The position numbers and the translations under genes were made by a program. The notes beneath the pieces are model-generated. The model ran no database searches, was not told the origin of the DNA, and worked only from the letters and a program-made list of their open reading frames with translations. From Flavobacterium hankyongi (lineage in GTDB: Bacteria; Bacteroidota; Bacteroidia; Flavobacteriales; Flavobacteriaceae), in assembly GCF_036840915.1 (NCBI RefSeq), contig NZ_CP085725.1:3286001-3350000 (forward strand): a stretch of DNA of 64,000 nucleotides. The letters run 5' to 3'. Shown piece after piece: positions 56,120 through 64,000 of the stretch. Each line of letters opens with the position of its first letter. Within the stretch, counting starts at the first letter, position 1.

Positions 56120-59100
56120 ATGTGTCGGTAGCTGTCCATTTTCGTATAATTTGGTATTTACTTTTGCAGCCTCCTTCTATTTCTTTTTCTTCAAAAGTCA
56201 CAGTTACATTGCTACAACTGTCTGATGCTGTAAGTGTTTGAGGTACTGGAATGTTATCACAATCCAATGTTTGGTCTTGTGGCAGTATACCATCAAACAC
56301 AGGTGGGATTGTATCATTAATAGTAATAGTTTGGATATGGATGTTTTCATTCCCACAAGCATCGATAGCTTTCCATTTTCTAGTAATTATAGTATTTCCA
56401 GGACAATTCCCATTTGTGGTTTCTTCTTCAAAAATTACTGACGCAATTCCATTATTATCTGTTGCAGTTAAGATAACAGGTGTTGGAATGATTGAATTGC
56501 ACTCAAAAATGCTATTTGAAGGAAGTGTTTCGTTGAATATTGGAGCAGTTGTATCTTTAATGTTTATAATTTGTGTATGTGTGGTAATGTTTCCACATGA
56601 GTCAGTAGCATTCCATGTTCTAGTAATCGTATAATTGTTAGGGCAATTGCCATCAGTGTGCGTTTCATTAAAGGTAATCGTAGCGTTTCCACAATTATCA
56701 GTTGCTGTTAAGATGGCGACTGCTGGAATGTTATTGTTTTCTATAGTAATGTTAGAAGGAAGGTCTTCATTAAAAACTGGTGGTGTAGTATCTTCTACAT
56801 TAATAGTTTGTGTATGTGTAATAATATTTCCACAAGTGTCAGAAGCTATCCATGTTCTAGTGATTGTGTAATTGTTAGCGCAGTTGCCATTAGAACGCAC
56901 TTCATTAAAAGTAACAGTTGCATTTCCACAGTTGTCTGTTGCGGTTAATAATGCTGCTGCTGGCACAGCGTCACACTCTACTAACTGATTTGTTGGAAGT
57001 GTTTCATTAAATGTTGGAGGTATTGTGTCGTTTATATTTATAACTTGAGTGCAAATAATGGAATTTAGAATTGTATTCTCATTTAAATCTCTTACTCCAT
57101 TTGTATTTGTGTCTTCATATTCAGTAATTTGATATGTTCTTTGAATGTTTGTGTTGCAACCAGTAAAAGGTGAATTAGAAGCAGTGATTTCTATTATACC
57201 ACAAGAAGTATTTTCAATGTTTCCATTTCCGTTACCTAACATTTCAAATTCAGCTTCTGTAAGTTGAAAAACTGTTGGTATATCATTATAACATGCTACA
57301 GTTGTGTCGGGAAAAGAAGGACAGTTAACTTGAAATGAACAATTTTTATTTAGGCTGATAGTAGCGATATTAGAAAGATTACCCTGAAAATCTTTTATTG
57401 TATATTGTTGTGTTGTAGGAATTCCTGTAAATCCAGAAAAAGGTGTAAAAGTCGCAGTCCCAATATTAGTATCTATAGACCAATTGCCTTCATTATTAAT
57501 GGTAAGTTGAACAACTTGTGTTGAGTTATTTTGGTTTGAGTTTCCAAAAGGTAAAAGACTAATTGTTGATGGATTAACTAGATCACCTAGTGTATCGTTA
57601 TTTATAATGCTTATTGTGACAGGAACTCCCGGAGTATAATAGGAGGTGTCATTTGTTGCTATTGGTAGAAAATCCAAGGTAATTGTAGCATTATTACTAA
57701 TATTTCCATTAAAGTCTCTTACATTATATTCTATTAAAGAAGGAGTGCCATTAAATGTAGCAAGTGGATTAAATGAAATTTGTCCTGTTGTAGTGTTTAC
57801 AGTCCATGACCCTTCATTAATAATATCCATGTTAATAATAAGATTATTATTACTAACAATATTTGTACTATTGGATTGAGTAACTAAACTTACAGAAGTA
57901 GGATTTACTAATGCGCCAGTAATATCATTTTCTAACGTGTTTACAGTAGAGGGGATTCCTAAGCTATAATTAGCAATATCATTTGAAGCAATAGGGCAAA
58001 TGGGTTGTGGGTTGATAGTTATATTTAATAATTGGTTTTCTGTACAAGTAGTGATGTTGTCTTGAACAGAAAAAGTATAATTTCCTGGAGCCAAATTGTT
58101 GATGGTGAATGAGCTACTGGTATTGTTAAAAATAATATTTCCTGGATTCATTGTGATAGTCCAATTGGTGGGAAGATCTTTTATTGTAACGCTACCTAAA
58201 TTGTTTTGACAATTAGGATGAATGATTGTCTCAAAAGTAGGTATAGGAAGTGGTAATACTTGAAATTGTTGTGTGAATTCTCTTCCACAAGCGTCAATAG
58301 CTTTTGCAGTGTACAACATTCCTGTAATTAATCCCGAGAAAGAAGCTGAACTTTGGTTAGGAAATAATTGAGCATTACCTGATGCGTCTAGAACTGTGAA
58401 TGTATATGGTGCAGTTCCACCAGAAGCAGTCATATTTACAGATGTGCCACAGGCTTGAATAGCCTCGAATTGAAAAGGGGATAATTCTGTTTTAAAGTAA
58501 TACTCATACAAATATCCTCCCTGTAATCTTTGTAGAGCTCCATTACCTCCAAATTGTATTGGTTCCGTTAAATTTCCATTTTGTGTAACTCCTCCATATC
58601 TGAAATAGTATTCTGTATTGTTAGGTAAATTAATTGTTAGAGTACCGTATGATGAAGAAGCTGTATAATAAAATGGTGCACCAGAGTTTATGATACCTCC
58701 TATGGCAACATTTCCGTTAGCTTTGTATATGGTGGCATTTGTTCCTAAAAGCCCTTTAGGAATGAATATTTTAACACCAATGTTTTCTTGGGTTACCGTT
58801 TCACATGTCATTAAGGAATGAGATATGTTAGAATTTCTAGTACAACTTACATTATAATCAAATGTATTTGTTTTGCCACAAGCATCAGTAATGGTCATAT
58901 TGTATAATCCTGGAGGAAAAGTACGAATCCCATTCATTGAGATGTAACCATTAGAAAAAGGCGATGAAATTGCTATTGAATAAGGGTATTGAGTAATTAC
59001 AGATGAAAGTATGTTGTTGCTACCAGAAGAGGTGGTATAATTTGAAGGACCTGAATTTATACTCAAAGTCAATGGCCCAACTGCATTACTGGAAATAGCT

Positions 59101-60251
59101 ACACCATCATATTTAATTAACGCTGCGTCATCAAAATAGCCAGATTCGTCCGCGATAGATGAATCTGTTCCACAACTCATAGTTGGATTGAAAGGAGTAA
59201 TAGTTTGTACCATAGTTTTGGTAACCATTAAGCCACAAGCATCAGTGAAAGTAATATTATAATCAATATTGTATTTGAGTCCTAAAGAAATTTCTGTCCC
59301 CATACCCATGGGTGCTGAATTAAGATGTAGTAAGTTAACTACACTTGGAGTAATTGGTTCACCTATAAAATTTAAAGGTGTTACACCAGGATTTATTGCT
59401 TCTTCTACAGTAACTGTTATTGGATTGGTCATAAAATCTCTAAACACTTTAATGTTATAACCTACAATACATTCATTTTGAGGGTTTGATGTGTCGATAA
59501 TGCTTGGGATGCCATAAACTATGTTGTTTGTTGTTGGAAAAGCTAAAGTCCCATTTGATAATACTCCACACATATTAGAGACAGAATAGTTAATATCTTG
59601 ATTATTGAAAAAAGTTGTTGGAATTTCGATGTCTAAGAATTCAATTTTATTTGATACTTGGGGTAAGCGAATAATTGTTTTTATGAATGAAAGCGTATTA
59701 CCTTGATTGTTTGTAAAAATACAAATAACATCTCCTGCTGTAGTTGTTGAGGTTATAAACATTCTGTACTTTAATGTGTTACCACATTCATTATACAAGG
59801 AGTTGTTGGTTTTGTCTTTAAGAAGATAAGTTGTTGTTGCTAAAGTCGTGTTAAGCGGAGGATTAGTAAGCGTTACTGTTTTGTCGGCACTATTACCGCC
59901 ACATTGGTCTATAATATCTAATGTATATGTTCCTGAAGATAGGCCAGATAAAGTTATAGAAGCCGAATTTGTGCTAATAGGGTAGGTTGCTGGGGCGTTT
60001 GGTCCAGATAATATACGAACGGAATAGTTTTGATTAGTGAAGTTGCCTTGTCCTAGCGTACTTGAAATATTAGTTATCTGAATTTCTCCATCAGTCCCAT
60101 TATTACATCTTGGAGACCATCCTACCACTTGAAAACTGTCTGAAGGACGAATGAAGTTGTTTGAACACTGAGCCTCTGCATTCTGAAGTGTCGATAAAAA
60201 TACTATTAGAAAAAGAGATTGCCATAATATTGAATGTAATTTTGGTATCAT
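56070..60251 (-). CDS. Large T9SS surface adhesin, passenger part (C-terminus frame-shifted)
   Basis: 1393 residues. Signal peptide (ending NAEAQ) precedes several SprB-type Ig-like segments (for example GLSSGTYTLDIIDQCGG, LAPGNYTFSVQD). Two about 105-residue modules with NDIANYSLGIPSTVNTLENDI and NDTSYYTPGVPVTISIINND lie at about 753-967. Four about 79-residue Cys-containing Ig/HYR-like repeats follow from about residue 1075 to the end. The ORF ends after a non-family tail (LSRKSI) where a sorting domain would be expected; that domain is present in the +1 frame. Without it the protein should reach the periplasm but not the surface. First gene of the module. Confidence 0.88.
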   Translation of the reverse strand: MIPKLHSILWQSLFLIVFLSTLQNAEAQCSNNFIRPSDSFQVVGWSPRCNNGTDGEIQITNISSTLGQGNFTNQNYSVRILSGPNAPATYPISTNSASITLSGLSSGTYTLDIIDQCGGNSADKTVTLTNPPLNTTLATTTYLLKDKTNNSLYNECGNTLKYRMFITSTTTAGDVICIFTNNQGNTLSFIKTIIRLPQVSNKIEFLDIEIPTTFFNNQDINYSVSNMCGVLSNGTLAFPTTNNIVYGIPSIIDTSNPQNECIVGYNIKVFRDFMTNPITVTVEEAINPGVTPLNFIGEPITPSVVNLLHLNSAPMGMGTEISLGLKYNIDYNITFTDACGLMVTKTMVQTITPFNPTMSCGTDSSIADESGYFDDAALIKYDGVAISSNAVGPLTLSINSGPSNYTTSSGSNNILSSVITQYPYSIAISSPFSNGYISMNGIRTFPPGLYNMTITDACGKTNTFDYNVSCTRNSNISHSLMTCETVTQENIGVKIFIPKGLLGTNATIYKANGNVAIGGIINSGAPFYYTASSSYGTLTINLPNNTEYYFRYGGVTQNGNLTEPIQFGGNGALQRLQGGYLYEYYFKTELSPFQFEAIQACGTSVNMTASGGTAPYTFTVLDASGNAQLFPNQSSASFSGLITGMLYTAKAIDACGREFTQQFQVLPLPIPTFETIIHPNCQNNLGSVTIKDLPTNWTITMNPGNIIFNNTSSSFTINNLAPGNYTFSVQDNITTCTENQLLNITINPQPICPIASNDIANYSLGIPSTVNTLENDITGALVNPTSVSLVTQSNSTNIVSNNNLIINMDIINEGSWTVNTTTGQISFNPLATFNGTPSLIEYNVRDFNGNISNNATITLDFLPIATNDTSYYTPGVPVTISIINNDTLGDLVNPSTISLLPFGNSNQNNSTQVVQLTINNEGNWSIDTNIGTATFTPFSGFTGIPTTQQYTIKDFQGNLSNIATISLNKNCSFQVNCPSFPDTTVACYNDIPTVFQLTEAEFEMLGNGNGNIENTSCGIIEITASNSPFTGCNTNIQRTYQITEYEDTNTNGVRDLNENTILNSIICTQVININDTIPPTFNETLPTNQLVECDAVPAAALLTATDNCGNATVTFNEVRSNGNCANNYTITRTWIASDTCGNIITHTQTINVEDTTPPVFNEDLPSNITIENNNIPAVAILTATDNCGNATITFNETHTDGNCPNNYTITRTWNATDSCGNITTHTQIINIKDTTAPIFNETLPSNSIFECNSIIPTPVILTATDNNGIASVIFEEETTNGNCPGNTIITRKWKAIDACGNENIHIQTITINDTIPPVFDGILPQDQTLDCDNIPVPQTLTASDSCSNVTVTFEEKEIEGGCKSKYQIIRKWTATDTCGNTATHTQTLSRKSI
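56100..57029 (-). repeat. Four tandem Ig/HYR-like repeats in the adhesin gene
   Basis: Units of about 235 bp each start with Asp-Thr-(Ile/Thr)-Pro-Pro and end with TATDTCGN-THTQT-type sequence. Units 1 and 2 are the most similar (TATDNCGNAT, NNYTITRTW); units 3 and 4 have diverged. Confidence 0.85.
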
Positions 60252-60785
60252 AGGCGTCGCATTTGTTCTTGTTTTTTAATAATCTTTTTTTAAACTTTTA
60301 ACAAATGTCGCTAACCCTTTATAAGTACTATACCATAGCTTAATAACTGGTGAGAAAGACTTAACAACTGTATTGTTTTAAGGAATAGTCATAAAATATT
60401 TTGTAATGTATTTTTTTGTGTTAAAAAAATGATTTTTTTTTATCTTTATGTTAATTTTTTTGATTTAAAAGTTGTTTTTGCTTTCTGATTGTTCTTTTTG
60501 ATGTGAATTATTTATTTTTTCATTCAATGAAATCAATTTAAAAGAGTAATTTCTTGTTAAATAATATCCTTTAGTGCAGTGAATAAGCGAGTTGTGTTTT
60601 TTTTCTCTAAGAAAAAATAAATATATTTACACTACAACACTTTGTTGTGATGATTACTTTACAAAATGATTTTTCTATTAATTTCATTTAATCCTAGAAT
60701 ATCTCTATTAAAGATTAAAATGATTGTTTGAAAGTTTAAAAGTCATAAGCACAGTTTAATAAAAGATGATTTTTTAAAACCTTCT
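60252..60785. other. Divergent intergenic region between adhesin and multi-PAS sensor genes
   Basis: 534 nt, strongly A/T-rich, no credible ORF. A -7-like TATATTTA (60622-60629; last base differs from TAnnTTTG) on the + strand is followed by a perfect 6-bp palindrome ACAACA-CTT-TGTTGT at 60634-60648. This could be an operator or start-site element. No good -7 box was found for the adhesin on the minus strand. Confidence 0.4.
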
Positions 60786-62207
60786 ATGCAGAAAAAAAAC
60801 AAAATAGTTAATAGTAGGGAAATGGTGGTAAATAGGGAGGCTTTTCTGCTTACGCAAACTGAAGCTATAGCTAAGACTGGTAGTTGGGAACTTGATTTGC
60901 AAACTCAGGAGTTATATTGGTCTGATGGAGTTTATATGATTTTAGAATATCCTCCGCAGTCATTCCCAGTAGATTATAATAAGGGCATTGAGGTCATTCA
61001 TCCTGAAGATAGAGATAGAGCCGTTCAAGAAATGAATGACGCTATTAATCAAGGTAAGGAATACAGTATTCAAAAGCGATTTATAACAGCAAAAGGATCA
61101 ATTAAATATATTCGTTCTTCAGGGAAACTTCTTTTAAATGAAAATGGAGAACCTCATAAATTAATTGGAGTTTTTCAAGATATAACTGATTTTGTAATGG
61201 CTCATCAAGAATTAGAATCTGTAAAATCATTAGTTGAAGTTGTTGCAACAAGCGTAGAAGGAATTATTTGGGAAGCAAATGCTGCTACATTTGAATTCAC
61301 TTATATCAGCAATCAAGTAGAACGTATTTTAGGCTATTCTCCTTCAGATTGGCTTACAAAACCATTTTTTTGGCAAAATCATATTCATCCTGAAGATAGG
61401 GAAGCAGCCATTCATTTTTGTCATGAACAAACTCTAAATGCAAAAGATCATACTTTCGAATATCGAATGATGAAGAAATCTGGTGATTATGTTTGGTTGC
61501 AGGATCGTGTGAGAGTGATTTCTGAAAATGGTAAACCTGTTATTTTACGAGGGCTTCTTGTAGATATTTCTGAAAATAAAGAAATTCATAAAAAACTTGA
61601 ACAAGAACGTAATCTTAATAGACAACTTATACAACATCTTCCAAACGTAATTTTTTTGTTCAGTGAAGAAGGTAAATTTCTTTTATGGAATGATAAATTA
61701 TTAGAAGTAAGTGGTTATGTAGATAATGATATGAAAAATCTTACTCCTTGGGATTTTTTTGATTTTACCCAAAGAGATATATTAACAGAACATTTTAAAA
61801 AAGTAATCGACAAGGGATACACAGAGGTTGAAACTGAATTTATTTCTAAATATGGAGAACGAAAACCCATGCTTTTTATTTCTTCAAGGTTTATCTATAA
61901 AGGAGAAAAATGTGTTTATGGTGTTGGAGTAGATTTGTCCCAACGTAATCAACTCATAAAACAACAACAAAAACTATTAACAACTATTGAGAGTATACTT
62001 CAATTTGCACCTGAAAGTATGTTGGTACTTACAAGCAAGTTAAATTTATTTAAAGAGAATTCTTCGTTTCAGAAATTGGTTAAAGAATATGCTACTAAAC
62101 TTCATTATGACGAAGAAGAATTGAAAAATCTTATAATCCAGCAAGTAATTGCAGCAATGTCAAAGGAAGGAAAAACGGAAATCACAATCCCAAAAAAGGA
62201 AAGATAA
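60786..62207 (+). CDS. Multi-PAS sensor protein, N-terminal ORF
   Basis: 473 residues, no signal peptide or TM. Three PAS/PAC units: about 22-140 (TGSWELDLQTQELYWSDG, IHPEDRDRAV, GVFQDITDF), 145-270 (FTYISNQVERILGYSPSDW, HPEDREAAIHF, GLLVDISENKE) and 275-390 (LPNVIFLFSEEGKFLLWNDKLLEVSG, GVGVDLSQRNQ). A fourth domain starts (SILQFAPESMLVLTSKLNLF) but the ORF stops inside it. The rest of that domain continues in other frames and in the next ORF. It is probably the first part of one large sensor. Confidence 0.85.
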   Translation: MQKKNKIVNSREMVVNREAFLLTQTEAIAKTGSWELDLQTQELYWSDGVYMILEYPPQSFPVDYNKGIEVIHPEDRDRAVQEMNDAINQGKEYSIQKRFITAKGSIKYIRSSGKLLLNENGEPHKLIGVFQDITDFVMAHQELESVKSLVEVVATSVEGIIWEANAATFEFTYISNQVERILGYSPSDWLTKPFFWQNHIHPEDREAAIHFCHEQTLNAKDHTFEYRMMKKSGDYVWLQDRVRVISENGKPVILRGLLVDISENKEIHKKLEQERNLNRQLIQHLPNVIFLFSEEGKFLLWNDKLLEVSGYVDNDMKNLTPWDFFDFTQRDILTEHFKKVIDKGYTEVETEFISKYGERKPMLFISSRFIYKGEKCVYGVGVDLSQRNQLIKQQQKLLTTIESILQFAPESMLVLTSKLNLFKENSSFQKLVKEYATKLHYDEEELKNLIIQQVIAAMSKEGKTEITIPKKER

Positions 62208-62253
62208 CATTTAGTTACAATAAAATAAGTAATAGTTTAACATGCCAAAAAAG
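62190..62253 (+). other. Two A6 tracts with apparent -1 frame changes between the sensor ORFs
   Basis: CCAAAAAAGG (62189-62199) ends the first ORF and CCAAAAAAGA (62245-62254) opens the second. Between them, the frame one back reads without stop: GKITFSYNKISNSLTCQ. One extra A in each tract gives a continuous PAS domain through KKNDNKEVEKLILEC. In the first ORF frame, the first tract is A AAA AAG, a known type of -1 slippery heptamer. Confidence 0.7.
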
Positions 62254-64000
62254 AACGATAATAAAGAAGTTGAAAAACTCATCCTTGAATGTGAAACAGC
62301 AAAAATGTTCTTCGCAGGGGAAGAGACTTCCAGTTATGTGGTCTCATTAAAGGATGTTACAGAACAGGTTAAGATACAAGAACGATTAGTATTCAGCGAA
62401 AAACGATTCAAGGCATTGGTACAAGAAGGGGCTGATATGACAGCAGTCGTAAATCAGGAAGGTGTTTATCTTTATGTTAGCCCTAATTACCCAGATATTG
62501 TTGGCTATTCAGAAAATTATTTATTAGGCAAGTGTGCTTTCGATTTTGTTCATCCAGATGATTTGGAGCAAATCAAAGAAGAATTTGTTAGTTTGTTTTC
62601 AGAGAAAAGAGTTAAATCATCCATATACCGTTTTCAACATAAAAACGGAAATTGGTCTTTTTTTCAGAGCACAGGTTCTAATCTTCTTACCGACGAAACA
62701 ATTCAGGGTATTGTAATTAATACGGTAGATATTTCCACTTTGGTTCATACTCAAGATGCTCTTAACCGAAGTAATGAACGATTCGAAGTTTTAATGAAAG
62801 CTGCTTCCGAAAGTATTTGGGACTATGATTTGCTTCATAATGAGTTTTTTTTGAGCAACGGTTTTAAAGAAAATTTTGGAATTGAAAGTAAAACACTTCA
62901 AGAAAACCATGAGCTCATTGTTAGCCACATTCATCCGTTTGATAAAGATAGGGTTCTTGATCTTTTTTATAATGTACTAAACCAAACCAATCAGGAAAAA
63001 TGGGTTTGTGAATACCGTTTGATAAAATCAAATGGAGAAATAGCCTATGTAAAAGATGAAGCTGTTATTTTGAGAGATGAAAAAGGTACTGCTTATCGAG
63101 TTGTAGGGTCACTTAAGGACAATACATCAGAGTATTTTTATCATCAGTTTGATTTGTTGGAGAAGGAGATTATTGAAAATAGTATGTCTACTAATACTGA
63201 TCTTAGGAGTATATTGACAACATATATAAAAAAATTAGAAAGTTTTTTTCCAGATATAAAAGCATCTGTAATGCGTATAAAGGATAATACACTTGAAAAT
63301 CTGGCATCACCTTTCTTACCTCAAGAATATATTCGAAGTATAGAAGGTGTTATGATTGGCGACAATGTAGGATCCTGTGGAACTTCAGCACAATTAAAAG
63401 AGCAAGTCATTGTAACAGATGTTCTTAATGATGAACGTTGGAGACAATTCAAAAGTTTAGCAAGGGAACACAATATAAAAGCTTGTTGGTCTTATCCTAT
63501 ATTTAATTCAAGCGGTGCTGTAATCGCTACATTTGCCAATTACCCTGCAACAAATAGAATGCCAAATGCATTAGAAGAACATGTCATAGAACGTTCGCGA
63601 CGATTAATATCGATTTTTATAGAAAAATTTGAATACATCAAAAATATTCAAAAAAGTAACGAACGCTATGAGCTTATTAATAAGGTTTCTAAAGATGCTA
63701 TTTATGAATGGGATATTGTTTCAGATATTTTCTATTGGAATGAAAGTTTTTATTCGGTTTTTGGTTATTCGAAAGATAAAGGTGTTTTTCGTATTGCAGA
63801 TTGGTCAAATTTAATGCATCCTTTAGATGATAAAAGGCTTAAAGAGAAATGGATTGCTTTTTTAAACGATTCAAACCGAACTAGGTGGACAAAAGAATTT
63901 CGATTCAAAAAAGCAGATAGCACTTATGCTTATGTTGAAGAAATAGGTCATTTAATTCGAGATAAAAACGGGAGACCTTTGCGAATGATTGGAGTATTGC
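62242..64000 (+). CDS. Multi-PAS/GAF sensor protein, C-terminal ORF (partial, runs off the window)
   Basis: 586 codons from the ATG at 62242, open to the end of the window. The first about 45 residues are the tail of a PAS domain (SSYVVSLKDVTEQVKIQERL), which shows that the ORF start is not a natural domain border. PAS (ADMTAVVNQEGVYLYVSPNY, HPDDLEQI), PAS (ASESIWDYDLLHNEFFLSNG, VGSLKDNTSEY), a GAF domain (about 310-455, GDNVGSCGTSAQLKEQVIVTD, CWSYPIFNSSGAVIATFANY) and another PAS (DAIYEWDIVSDIFYWNESF) follow. A kinase domain would be expected after the window. The likely whole is one sensor with the preceding ORF. Confidence 0.85.
   Translation, partial: MPKKNDNKEVEKLILECETAKMFFAGEETSSYVVSLKDVTEQVKIQERLVFSEKRFKALVQEGADMTAVVNQEGVYLYVSPNYPDIVGYSENYLLGKCAFDFVHPDDLEQIKEEFVSLFSEKRVKSSIYRFQHKNGNWSFFQSTGSNLLTDETIQGIVINTVDISTLVHTQDALNRSNERFEVLMKAASESIWDYDLLHNEFFLSNGFKENFGIESKTLQENHELIVSHIHPFDKDRVLDLFYNVLNQTNQEKWVCEYRLIKSNGEIAYVKDEAVILRDEKGTAYRVVGSLKDNTSEYFYHQFDLLEKEIIENSMSTNTDLRSILTTYIKKLESFFPDIKASVMRIKDNTLENLASPFLPQEYIRSIEGVMIGDNVGSCGTSAQLKEQVIVTDVLNDERWRQFKSLAREHNIKACWSYPIFNSSGAVIATFANYPATNRMPNALEEHVIERSRRLISIFIEKFEYIKNIQKSNERYELINKVSKDAIYEWDIVSDIFYWNESFYSVFGYSKDKGVFRIADWSNLMHPLDDKRLKEKWIAFLNDSNRTRWTKEFRFKKADSTYAYVEEIGHLIRDKNGRPLRMIGVL

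Noticed and set aside
56100..57029. Regular repeats that might suggest a CRISPR or satellite array
   Set aside because: The unit is about 235 bp, in frame, and encodes diverging Ig/HYR-like domains; no short conserved repeat with unique spacers.
56238..57879. Several + strand open frames of 67-127 codons across the adhesin repeats
   Set aside because: They are antisense to a clear coding sequence with repeated units, have no family-like sequence, and reflect the repeat composition.

Overview
The window is a low-GC chromosomal segment from a member of the Bacteroidota, most likely Flavobacterium or a close relative. The evidence is the TAnnTTTG-type -7 promoter elements, very A/T-rich intergenic DNA, flavobacterial ribosomal operon order (secY-infA-rpmJ-rpsM-rpsK-rpsD-rpoA-rplQ), PorP/SprF and type IX secretion (T9SS) sorting-domain proteins, and CtlX-type arginine/citrulline metabolism.

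Layout. (1) 1-11.3 kb: the S10/spc/alpha ribosomal operon from the last codons of rplB to rplQ, closed by an intrinsic terminator. Three gaps inside it (before rpsH, rpsD and rplQ) hold clear RNA stem-loops, and the one before rpsH also has an internal promoter. (2) 11.3-20.7 kb: housekeeping genes, mostly with their own -7 elements and terminators: carA, eno, citrate synthase, an arginase-ctlX pair, marC, a CoA-binding protein, a sodium:solute symporter and recR. (3) 20.7-47.8 kb: a large surface polysaccharide locus on the + strand. It is bracketed by two Wza-like lipoprotein / Wzc-like BY-kinase pairs. Between them lie a UDP-GlcNAc 4-epimerase and 6-dehydrogenase pair (uronic acid of GalNAc type), a UDP-glucose dehydrogenase, rfbB and rfbA, an EpsG-like protein, a Wzx flippase, a Wzy-like polymerase, a GT2, the FnlABC route to UDP-L-FucNAc with an unusual cupin inserted, a WbuB-like GT4, a PglC-like initiating transferase, and PglD/PglE/PglF for UDP-diacetylbacillosamine. 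A CpsB-type tyrosine phosphatase follows on the other strand. (4) 47.9-52.6 kb, minus strand: a signalling cluster with single-domain receivers, a LytTR regulator whose receiver has lost its phospho-acceptor Asp, a TPR protein with a histidine phospho-acceptor helix but no ATPase domain, and a GAF histidine kinase. (5) 52.9-60.3 kb, minus strand: a T9SS surface module of a large repeat adhesin, a PorP/SprF protein and an OmpA/PD40/TPR protein. The adhesin sorting domain is in a different frame from the passenger. (6) 60.8-64 kb, + strand: a multi-PAS/GAF sensor that runs off the window and is split by two apparent frame changes, each at an A6 tract.

The polysaccharide genes can be read as one pathway: PglF-PglE-PglD make UDP-diNAcBac, the PglC-like protein loads it on undecaprenyl phosphate, the WbuB-like enzyme probably adds L-FucNAc made by FnlABC, the GT2 adds another sugar (a GalNAcA-type acid is a candidate), Wzx flips, Wzy polymerises and the Wza/Wzc pairs export. 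The most unusual points are the frame-disrupted sensor and adhesin, the receiver gene with no canonical start next to an ATPase-less kinase, the unphosphorylatable LytTR regulator, and the cluster of structured leaders in the ribosomal operon. All functional calls rest on sequence motifs read by eye; no database search was run.
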